Shown piece by piece: positions 8,787 through 15,062 of a DNA stretch of 64,000 bases. The translations under genes were made by a program, and so were the position numbers. Positions within the stretch are counted from its first letter, which is position 1. Each line of letters begins with the position of its first letter. This DNA is from Myxococcales bacterium (lineage in GTDB: Bacteria > Myxococcota_A > Polyangia > Polyangiales > Polyangiaceae). Below the pieces are notes generated by a model. That model had not been told where the DNA came from and did not search any database. It saw only the letters and a program-made list of their open reading frames with translations. Where the stretch lies: positions 17,391-81,390 of the forward strand of contig JACRDA010000346.1 of NCBI GenBank assembly GCA_016212965.1, read 5' to 3'.

Positions 8787-9029
8787 TCACGACGGCAGCG
8801 CCGAGCTGGGGACGAAGACGCAGGGGATCTCGCTCCGCCTGTAGCGCGGCATCGAACGCCCACTCAGTGCCCAGGCCGCTCGCGTCAGTCGAGCGACGAG
8901 CGCCAGCGCCTCCGCGCCCGAGACGGCCGCGGGATCCTGGTCGAGCCACCCAGCGCGGCGGATGGTGACGCGGCCCCGGCGTGCCTCGGCGCTGCGGCGT
9001 CGTGCGTCCTCGTTCGCCGACGAGCTCAT
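8787..9029 (-). CDS. Small uncharacterised protein, 80 aa
   Basis: An 80-residue soluble protein with a charged N-terminus (SANEDARRRSAEARRGRV), a predicted helix (SGAEALALVARLTRAAWALS) and a C-terminal RYRRSEIPCVFV segment. The last part resembles short conserved proteins I have seen in myxobacterial genomes, but I cannot name a family. The start ATG at 9029 is supported by TACCAT 6 nt upstream, the same near-leaderless layout seen at other heads in this window. A longer in-frame form from 9104 is possible. A toxin-antitoxin role is conceivable for a protein of this size, but nothing here shows it. Confidence 0.5.
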   Translation of the reverse strand: MSSSANEDARRRSAEARRGRVTIRRAGWLDQDPAAVSGAEALALVARLTRAAWALSGRSMPRYRRSEIPCVFVPSSALPS

Positions 9030-9035
9030 GCCTCC

Positions 9036-9041
9036 ATGGTA
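9036..9041 (-). promoter_or_regulatory. -10-like TACCAT (extended TGC-TACCAT)
   Basis: On the minus strand TACCAT ends 6 nt before the ATG at 9029 and is preceded by TGC, giving an extended -10 layout. Part of a recurring TANNNT pattern in the window. Confidence 0.45.
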
Positions 9042-9104
9042 GCACCGAAGCGTGGCGACCGTTCGCGGCCACCCCGGGCGGAGTGGCCCGGCAAGGGGGG
9101 CCAC

Positions 9105-9662
9105 TCAGTCGTCGGCCGAGAGCATCTCGACGCTCACGCCGAGCGACCCGCGCGCGAAGCCGACGGGCTCGCTGACGGTCTTCGAGCCGCGCAGGACCAC
9201 CTGGGCGCCGAGGTAGGGCCCGACGAGCAGGCGCGCGTCGTGGCTCCCCGAGCCGAACTCGCGACCCGCGGCCACGAAGGGCAGCGAGGCCTCGGCCCCG
9301 AAGCCCACGGCCGTCAGCCGCTGCTCTGCGAAGTACATGGGCGCCCGCAGGCTGCCCCGGATGCCGACGCGCTTGTCGTCCGGCGCGAGGAGCATGTCGA
9401 GCCCGGGGCCGAGCTGGCCCTCGAGGCCGCGACCGTCGTGGGCGAGCCCGACGCCGGTGATGATCGCCGGGCCGCCGAAGGCCTGGTCCTCGGGCTCGGC
9501 GTCGATGAGGACGTTGGTGACGAGCGTCGCCTCGACGCCGGCGTGCGCCCGGAGATCGCTCGTGGCCCCGACGTTGACGCGCAGCGAAGCGCAGCCGGTT
9601 GCGCAGAGGCACAGGCCGAGCGCGATCGCGGGGAGCTCTCGGGGCGAGGGTCGAGCCTGCAT
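9105..9662 (-). CDS. Hypothetical lipoprotein, probable beta-rich outer-membrane protein
   Basis: A 185-residue protein with a lipoprotein signal peptide (LGLCLCATGCAS). The mature part alternates short strands and turns (RVNVGATSD, RLLVGPYLGAQVVLRG, ARGSLGVSVEML), which suits a small beta-barrel or beta-sandwich of the outer membrane. No catalytic motif or named family is recognised. It follows the SDR gene on the same strand after 68 bp. The stop codon lies 75 bp before the start of the 80-aa gene. Confidence 0.65.
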   Translation of the reverse strand: MQARPSPRELPAIALGLCLCATGCASLRVNVGATSDLRAHAGVEATLVTNVLIDAEPEDQAFGGPAIITGVGLAHDGRGLEGQLGPGLDMLLAPDDKRVGIRGSLRAPMYFAEQRLTAVGFGAEASLPFVAAGREFGSGSHDARLLVGPYLGAQVVLRGSKTVSEPVGFARGSLGVSVEMLSADD

Positions 9663-9730
9663 CGGGGCTACCAACGGCGGGCGGTGCGCCGAGCTTACAC
9701 CCGCTCGCGCGGCTCCGGTTGCGCGCCGCG

Positions 9731-10531
9731 TCACAGGCCCCCTGGGATGACGAAGGGCCAGTTCGAGGCCACGGTCCCGCCGTCGACCTCGAGGATCTTG
9801 CCCGTGATCCAGCTCGCGGCCGGCGAGGCCAGGAACAGGATCGCCGCCGCGACGTCCTCGGGCTCGGCGAGGCGCGCCATGGGCGTCCGAGCCTCCATCT
9901 GCTGGCGCAGCTCGTCCACGGCCACGAAGGCCTCGAGCGCGTCCGTCACCGTCGCGCCGGCGGCGACCGCGTTGACGCGCACCTTCGGCGCCCACTCGGC
10001 CGCGAGCAGGCGCGTCAGGTGGTTGAGGGCCGCCTTGGCCGCGCCGTACGCGACGAAGCCGACGTCGACGAGGTGCGAGAGCGCGCTCGACGTCTGGACG
10101 ATCGCGCCTCCGCCCGGGCTCTTGGCCAGGTGCGGCGCGGCTTCGCGCGACAGGTGGAAGGCCGCGGTCACGTTGAAGTGGTAGGCCGCCTCGAGCGCCT
10201 CGTCGGGCACGGCGAGCGCGATGCAGGGCGGCGCGCCGCCGGCGTTGTTGACGAGCACGTCGAGCCGGCCGAAGGCCGCGAGCGTCTGCGCGAGCAGGCG
10301 ATCGAGCTCGGCGCCCACCGTGACGTCGGTCGGGACGGCGAGCCCACGGCGCCCGCGCGCCGCGATGCCCGCGACGACCGCGTCGAGCGTGTCGCCGCGC
10401 CGCGCCGCCACGACCACGTCCGCGCCCGCCTCGGCGAGGGCGAGCGCCGTGGCCCGGCCGATGCCGCGCCCGGCCCCCGTCACGAGCGCGACGCGCCCGT
10501 CGAGCCTGAACCGTTCGAGCACGCTCTTCAT
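9731..10531 (-). CDS. SDR family NAD(P)-dependent oxidoreductase
   Basis: A 266-residue classical short-chain dehydrogenase/reductase. It has the cofactor motif TGAGRGIG near residue 19, the structural NNAG, the catalytic Ser in QTSSALS and the YGAAK catalytic Tyr/Lys. Near the C-terminus are PEDVAAAILFLAS and GKILEVDGG, typical of FabG/gluconate-5-dehydrogenase-like SDRs. The Ala-Ala-Arg after beta-2 (VVVAARR) suggests NADP(H) preference. The substrate is unknown. It lies 28 bp after the CPBP protease gene but has its own TATCGT element 8 nt before the ATG. Confidence 0.92.
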   Translation of the reverse strand: MKSVLERFRLDGRVALVTGAGRGIGRATALALAEAGADVVVAARRGDTLDAVVAGIAARGRRGLAVPTDVTVGAELDRLLAQTLAAFGRLDVLVNNAGGAPPCIALAVPDEALEAAYHFNVTAAFHLSREAAPHLAKSPGGGAIVQTSSALSHLVDVGFVAYGAAKAALNHLTRLLAAEWAPKVRVNAVAAGATVTDALEAFVAVDELRQQMEARTPMARLAEPEDVAAAILFLASPAASWITGKILEVDGGTVASNWPFVIPGGL

Positions 10532-10539
10532 GGCGCCCG

Positions 10540-10545
10540 ACGATA
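10540..10545 (-). promoter_or_regulatory. -10-like TATCGT upstream of SDR gene
   Basis: TATCGT on the minus strand ends 8 nt before the ATG at 10531, in the gap after the CPBP gene. No Shine-Dalgarno sequence is visible. Confidence 0.4.
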
Positions 10546-10559
10546 GCCGAGCGGGTCGC

Positions 10560-11414
10560 TCACAGCAGCTCCTCGAGCACCACGATCGCGTTCCACGCGG
10601 CGTGCGCCGCCATGCCCGGGTAGAGGCTCTTCGTCCGCAGGCGCACGAGCCCGAGCACGAGGCCGATGGCGAAGTGGCTCAGGAACACGAGCGGCATGAG
10701 GTGCAGCACCGAGAACATCGCCGCCTGGATGACGAGGGCGTCGCGCGGCCCGACCACGCGCTCGAGGCGCGTCCACACGTAGCCCCGGAACGCGAGCTCC
10801 TCGACCACGGCCGGCAGCCCGCTCACGAAGGCGAAGACGGCCCACGTCGGCCAGCCCGCCGCGCGGTAGTGGTCGAGGAAGCGGAGCTCCTCGACGCCGA
10901 AGGCGCCGAGGGCGAGAAAGTAGAGCTCCATGAAGGCGAAGATGCAGGCGACGGCCGCGAGCGCGTAGAGCGCGCTCCGCCCGGGCGCGGCGTGCCTGCC
11001 GAGCAGCGGAGCGAGCGCGCGCCGCTCGCCGAGCGCGAAGGCGGCGATGATCGCGGCGTCGACGAGGGCCGCGGCGAGCTCGTAGGTCGCGGTGTGCTCG
11101 GGGTGCGCTCGACTGGCGAACACGACGAAGCCCGAGCTCCCGAGCAGGAGCACCATGAGCCAGAAAAGCGGCGTCAGCGTGCGCCACGCCGCAAGCGCCC
11201 GGCGGCTCGGCGACCCCAGGGACTCCGGCCCGCCCGTCCCCGCACTCGCCCCCGCGCCCGCACTCGCACTCGCGCTCGCACTCGCCCCCGCGCCCGCCCC
11301 CGCGCCCGCCCCCGCACTCACAGGCCGCGCGTCGCCGGGTGTGAAGGGCTCCCCGCAGCGCCGGCAAAAGCGCGCGCCGGGGCGGTGGTCGGCGCCGCAC
11401 GCCGGGCAGCGCAC
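10560..11414 (-). CDS. CPBP family intramembrane metalloprotease with zinc ribbon
   Basis: A 284-residue membrane protein starting at GTG. The N-terminus is a zinc ribbon (MRCPACGADH... FCRRCGEPF, two CxxC pairs). A low-complexity Gly/Ala/Ser linker follows (about residues 33-62). The rest has several transmembrane helices with the CPBP/Abi signature: EELAFRG (motif 1, EExxxR), FSVLHL (motif 2, His) and HAAWN (motif 3). The family includes CAAX-processing proteases and bacteriocin-immunity proteins. Its start lies 1 bp after the stop of the zinc-ribbon membrane protein upstream, so translation is probably coupled. The substrate is unknown. Confidence 0.88.
   Translation of the reverse strand: MRCPACGADHRPGARFCRRCGEPFTPGDARPVSAGAGAGAGAGASASASASAGAGASAGTGGPESLGSPSRRALAAWRTLTPLFWLMVLLLGSSGFVVFASRAHPEHTATYELAAALVDAAIIAAFALGERRALAPLLGRHAAPGRSALYALAAVACIFAFMELYFLALGAFGVEELRFLDHYRAAGWPTWAVFAFVSGLPAVVEELAFRGYVWTRLERVVGPRDALVIQAAMFSVLHLMPLVFLSHFAIGLVLGLVRLRTKSLYPGMAAHAAWNAIVVLEELL
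11238..11322. repeat. GC-rich hexamer-type repeat tract inside CPBP gene
   Basis: A run of variants of CTCGCA/CTCGCG/CCCGCG hexamers that, on the minus strand, encodes alternating Gly-Ala and Ser-Ala pairs. Hexamer gains or losses would keep frame and change the length of the linker between zinc ribbon and membrane domain. Confidence 0.7.
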
Positions 11415-11415
11415 G

Positions 11416-12057
11416 CTACGCCGTGCTCGCGGGTGGCGCGCTCGCGGCGCGCACCTCGAGCGCCGCCTTGATGCCCGCGACGAAGGCCGCGATCGCGAGC
11501 ACCTTGATGATGATGCCCTGCACGATGGTGGCCGGGTCGAGGAGGAAGTTGACGAAGTGGACGACGAAGAAGAGCGCGAAGGCCGTGATGATCGCCGGCA
11601 GCGGCGATTTCCGCGCCCAGAGGTAGAGCCCGCCCATCAGGCTCGCGAGCACGACGTTGACGACGAGCAGCTGCACGGGCTCGGCCGCGACCTTGGCGCG
11701 CAGGGCGCCGACCTTGTAGGTGACGCCGTCGATGGGCGTCGGGAAGGTGGCATCGTCGGGCATGCCCGCGAGCATGGCGATGGCCTTGTCGGCCTGCCCC
11801 TTCTGGATAGCGTAGAAGATCGCGCCCGACACGAGGAACAGGACTCCGAGGATGGCGATCATGTTCGCCGCCTTGCGCACCTTGGTCCGGAGCACCATCG
11901 CCCGGTCGTCGTCGGCGGCCTGCGCCGCCAGGCGGTCGAGCGCCTCGACGAGCCGCGCCCTCGTGTCGGCGTCGACCTCCTTGCCGCACGCCTGGCAGAA
12001 GGCGTCGCCGCGCGCGATGGGCTCGCCGCAGGAGCAGGGGACGGTCGTCTTGGCCAC
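11416..12057 (-). CDS. Zinc-ribbon membrane protein, uncharacterised
   Basis: A 213-residue protein starting at GTG. The N-terminal zinc ribbon has two Cys pairs (CSCGEP, CQACGK). A short cytosolic helix follows, then one transmembrane helix (MIAILGVLFLVSGAIFYAI), a soluble loop of about 50 residues, and three more hydrophobic helices. The loop includes GMPDDATFPTPIDGVTYKVG. No enzyme motif is seen. It shares the N-terminal zinc-ribbon plan with the CPBP protease directly downstream, with 1 bp between them, so the pair probably acts together at the inner membrane. The family is unnamed to me. Confidence 0.75.
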   Translation of the reverse strand: MAKTTVPCSCGEPIARGDAFCQACGKEVDADTRARLVEALDRLAAQAADDDRAMVLRTKVRKAANMIAILGVLFLVSGAIFYAIQKGQADKAIAMLAGMPDDATFPTPIDGVTYKVGALRAKVAAEPVQLLVVNVVLASLMGGLYLWARKSPLPAIITAFALFFVVHFVNFLLDPATIVQGIIIKVLAIAAFVAGIKAALEVRAASAPPASTA

Positions 12058-12118
12058 GGTCGGATTCGAGCAGCGGGTCGCGCGGGGCGCAAGGGGCGCG
12101 GGGTTCGTCGTCGGAGCC

Positions 12119-13972
12119 TCAACCCCCCCGCCGCGCGATCGCCGCGAAGAGCTGGTCGTCGACGAACGCGCCCGTCTCGTCGGCGAGCGCGCGCGCCTCG
12201 GCGAGCAGGGCCTCGCACGCGGCGCGCTTGTCGGCGACGTAGGCCGGGTCCTTGATGTCCTTCAGGTTGATGAGCACGTTCCAGAGCCCGCCGCGCACGC
12301 CCGCGAAGGCGATCTGGACGCCGACCGCGCCGTCGGAGAGCGAGGCGGGGTTGCCGATGGCCGCGACGGCGCGCGCCAGGCGCATGGCCGCGAGGCTCGC
12401 CTGCGCGGTCGCCCAGGGCACGTCGGCCGCGGCGACGAGGCCCTCCTGCATCTTCTTCGTGCGCAGCGCCCTCTCCTCGGCCGTGCCCTGCGGCATGCGC
12501 AGGGCGGCCATGAAGCCCGCGAACGCGTCCGAGTCGGCGTCGACCGCGACGACGAGCTCGTCCTTGATGCGCTGCGCCTCCTCGGCGATCCGCGCGAGCT
12601 CCGGGTCGCGCGCCTCGGTGCCCTCCTTGCCGTAGGTGAGGTTCGCGACCATCGAGGCGAGCGCGGCCCCGAGCGCGCCCGCGAGCGCGGCCACCGATCC
12701 GCCGCCCGGCGCCGGCGAGTCGCGCGACACCTCGTCCGTGAACTCGAGCACGGTCTTCTGCACGAGCGCCTTGTCGGAGACGACCGGCAGGCCGAGCACC
12801 TTGTTGTCGATCTCGAACGGCGCGACGTCCGTGAGGCCGAGCGAGCTCACGGCGGTGGCGAGCACGTCGCGCTTCGGTTGCCCGAGCGTGCGCCCCTGCC
12901 GCTCGAGGTAGTAGCGACCCGCCTCGTAGAGCGCCTGGTAGGGCACGAGGCCGACGATCTCGCTCCCGGTCACGACGAGCCCGCGCTCGGCCGCGAGCGC
13001 GCGCGACGCCTCGAGGACGGCGTGGGGCGGCGTCGTCTTGTAGTTGGTGAGGTTGATCGACACCTGCGCGCGCCGGTAGTCGTCCACGTACCAGCCGATC
13101 GCCTTGCAGGCCCGGAAGAGGCCGGGGCGGAAGACCGTTTTCCCGACCACGGCGGGCGGCGCGAGGTCGTTCGACCGCAGCAAGGCGTCGAGGTCGTAGC
13201 CGTGCGCGCTCGCGCAGTGCTCGCGGACGGCCTCGTAGCTCGGCTGGACGAGCTCGCAGCTGCCGCACGGAAAGGCGCCGTCGCGGTAGAAGAGCTTCTG
13301 GCCGCGCGCGTAGTAGGGCCGGGTGTGGCCGCTCCGCGCGACGCGCCCCTTCTCGCGGAGCGCGAACGCGAGGTCGCTCGCGTGGCCCTTGTCCGTCGAG
13401 TTCAGGTTCACGTTGTAGGCGATGAGGAACTCCCGCGCGCCGATCACCGTCGCCCCGGCGCCGGCGTGCAGGCGGGCCGGTCCGAAGTCGGGCTGCCACG
13501 CGGGGTCGGCGAGCTTCTTCTGGAGGCCCTCGTACTCGCCGCGCCGGATGTCGGACAGGTTGCGGCGCTCGGGCCGCGTCGCGGCCGCCTCGTAGAGGTA
13601 GACGGGGATCTCGAGCTCGCGCCCCACGCGCTCGCCGAGCCGGCGCGCGATGCCGACGCAGTCGTCCATGGTGACGCCCTCGACCGGCACGAAGGGGCAC
13701 ACGTCCGTCGCCCCCATGCGCGGGTGGGCGCCCGTGTGCCGGCTCATGTCGATGAGCTGCGCCGCCCGCGCGATGGCTGCGAAGGCCGCCTGCTCCACGA
13801 CCGCAGGCTCGCCCACGAAGGTGACGACCGTGCGGTTCGTGTCGGCACCCGGCTCGACGTTGAGCAGGCGCGCCCCGCCGACGGCCTCGATGGCGTCGGT
13901 GATGAGCTTCACCTTCGCGCGGTCGCGCCCCTCGGAGAAGTTCGGGACGCACTCGACCAGGGCAGTAGCCAT
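12119..13972 (-). CDS. ftcD: Bifunctional glutamate formimidoyltransferase / formimidoyl-THF cyclodeaminase
   Basis: A 617-residue fusion catalysing the last steps of histidine breakdown: transfer of the formimidoyl group from formiminoglutamate to tetrahydrofolate, then cyclodeamination to methenyl-THF. The N-terminal transferase begins ALVECVPNFSEGRD and has HTGAHPRMGA with the catalytic-site His. The C-terminal cyclodeaminase carries SPAPGGGSVAALAGALG and WNVLINLKDI, as in mammalian FTCD. Between the two transferase subdomains there is an insertion with CGSC...HCASAH (residues 236-257), in C-X2-C-X12-H-X4-H spacing, that animal FTCD lacks. No other hut genes are nearby. ATG at 13972 was chosen because homology begins there. 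Confidence 0.93.
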   Translation of the reverse strand: MATALVECVPNFSEGRDRAKVKLITDAIEAVGGARLLNVEPGADTNRTVVTFVGEPAVVEQAAFAAIARAAQLIDMSRHTGAHPRMGATDVCPFVPVEGVTMDDCVGIARRLGERVGRELEIPVYLYEAAATRPERRNLSDIRRGEYEGLQKKLADPAWQPDFGPARLHAGAGATVIGAREFLIAYNVNLNSTDKGHASDLAFALREKGRVARSGHTRPYYARGQKLFYRDGAFPCGSCELVQPSYEAVREHCASAHGYDLDALLRSNDLAPPAVVGKTVFRPGLFRACKAIGWYVDDYRRAQVSINLTNYKTTPPHAVLEASRALAAERGLVVTGSEIVGLVPYQALYEAGRYYLERQGRTLGQPKRDVLATAVSSLGLTDVAPFEIDNKVLGLPVVSDKALVQKTVLEFTDEVSRDSPAPGGGSVAALAGALGAALASMVANLTYGKEGTEARDPELARIAEEAQRIKDELVVAVDADSDAFAGFMAALRMPQGTAEERALRTKKMQEGLVAAADVPWATAQASLAAMRLARAVAAIGNPASLSDGAVGVQIAFAGVRGGLWNVLINLKDIKDPAYVADKRAACEALLAEARALADETGAFVDDQLFAAIARRGG

Positions 13973-13985
13973 GCTGCGATCTCCC

Positions 13986-13991
13986 ACTCTA
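13986..13991 (-). promoter_or_regulatory. -10-like TAGAGT upstream of ftcD
   Basis: TAGAGT on the minus strand, 13 nt before the ATG at 13972, followed by a GGGAG stretch that may help ribosome binding. Confidence 0.4.
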
Positions 13992-14062
13992 CCGGCGCGC
14001 CCCGTGGGCGACAACGCGGAACGCGCGCACGAGCCAGCGCTCTGGCCCGTGCCGCAGCGCGC

Positions 14063-14215
14063 TCAGCGAAACCCGTACTCGCACGCCTTGACGAACGGCG
14101 GCAGCTCCGCGCTCGTCTTGCACCCCGTCACGCGCCGCCCCGGGTAGCTCGGGCAATCGGCCGCGCTCCGGCAGAGCAGCTGTTGCTCCCGACACCCTCC
14201 TACTAGCGTGAGCCC
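14063..14215 (-). pseudogene. Possible remnant of a Cys-rich secreted protein
   Basis: The minus strand reads into a Cys-rich end (CREQQLLCRSAADCPS, then TGCKTSAELPP and KACEYGFR, then TGA at 14063-14065). The spacing of five Cys in 45 residues resembles the disulfide-rich tails of myxobacterial exported proteins. There is no ATG or GTG in frame before it runs into the deformylase promoter and gene, so I read it as a truncated remnant. It could also be chance; confidence is low. Confidence 0.25.
14204..14209 (+). promoter_or_regulatory. -10-like TAGCGT upstream of def
   Basis: TAGCGT ends 9 nt before the ATG at 14219. A TTGCTC at 14183-14188 could serve as a weak -35 with a 15-bp spacer. No Shine-Dalgarno sequence. 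Confidence 0.45.
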
Positions 14216-14218
14216 GCA

Positions 14219-14908
14219 ATGAGCCCCTTCGCCTGCGCCACCGCCGTGAGCTTGCTCCTCGTGTCGGGCTGTGCCGCCGTGCCGGCGCCGACCTCACCCG
14301 GGCCCGCCGCGCCGTCCCCCGCGGCAGGCGACATCGTTCAGGCGGGGACGCCGGGGCTCCGGACGCGCGCCGCCGAGGTGCCCCGGGAGCGCATCGCCAC
14401 CCCCGAGCTTCAGGCGCTCTTCGCGCGCATGATCGACACCATGCGCCGGGCGCCCGGCGTCGGGCTGGCGGGCCCGCAGATCGGTGTCCCGTGGCGGGTC
14501 ATCGTGCTCGAGGACCGGGCGGAGCTCATGGCGCGCGCCACGCCCGAGGAGGTGGCGGAGCGGGGGCGCGTCGCCTTCGGGCCGCGCGTCTTCGTGAACC
14601 CCGTTCTGCGGCTCGTCGGCGAGGAGCGGGCCTCGTTCTTCGAGGGGTGCCTCAGCGTGCGGGGCTACGTGGGCGTCGTGGCGCGCCACCTCGAGGTCGA
14701 GGTGAGCGGGCTCGACGAGCACGGGGTCGAGCAGGTGTGGCGCGTGCGCGGCTGGCCCGCGCGCATCCTGCAGCACGAGGTGGATCACCTCGACGGCACG
14801 CTCTACGTGGACCGCATGCTCACCCGTTCCTTCGCGAACGCCGACCTCGCCCGGGCGCTCTACGGCGGCAAGCCCGCCGCGGAGATCCTGCGCCTGCTCG
14901 GCCCCTGA
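14219..14908 (+). CDS. def: Peptide deformylase with N-terminal lipoprotein signal
   Basis: A 229-residue peptide deformylase with all three family motifs: GVGLAGPQIGV (motif 1; the usual GLAAPQ is GLAGPQ here), EGCLSV (motif 2, Cys metal ligand) and HEVDHLDG (motif 3, HExxH metal site). Normal function is removal of the formyl group from nascent proteins in the cytosol. The N-terminus is unusual: ATAVSLLLVSGCAAVP looks like a lipoprotein signal peptide with an LVSGC lipobox, followed by a Pro/Ala linker before the catalytic domain. A later in-frame start is not evident before the domain begins. It could be an accessory deformylase acting outside the cytoplasm. Confidence 0.88.
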   Translation: MSPFACATAVSLLLVSGCAAVPAPTSPGPAAPSPAAGDIVQAGTPGLRTRAAEVPRERIATPELQALFARMIDTMRRAPGVGLAGPQIGVPWRVIVLEDRAELMARATPEEVAERGRVAFGPRVFVNPVLRLVGEERASFFEGCLSVRGYVGVVARHLEVEVSGLDEHGVEQVWRVRGWPARILQHEVDHLDGTLYVDRMLTRSFANADLARALYGGKPAAEILRLLGP

Positions 14909-15062
14909 GACGCGGGGCGGCGGCGCCCGGCCCTGACTACCACGGACCACACCGCCCCCGGAGCCTTCGGAGCCGGGCTTGCGAGCGCGCCTCGGCGGGC
15001 GCACCTTCAAGATGCTGGGTACGCGCGTCCACGAGCCATCCGCAAGAAAGGTGGCAGACGAC

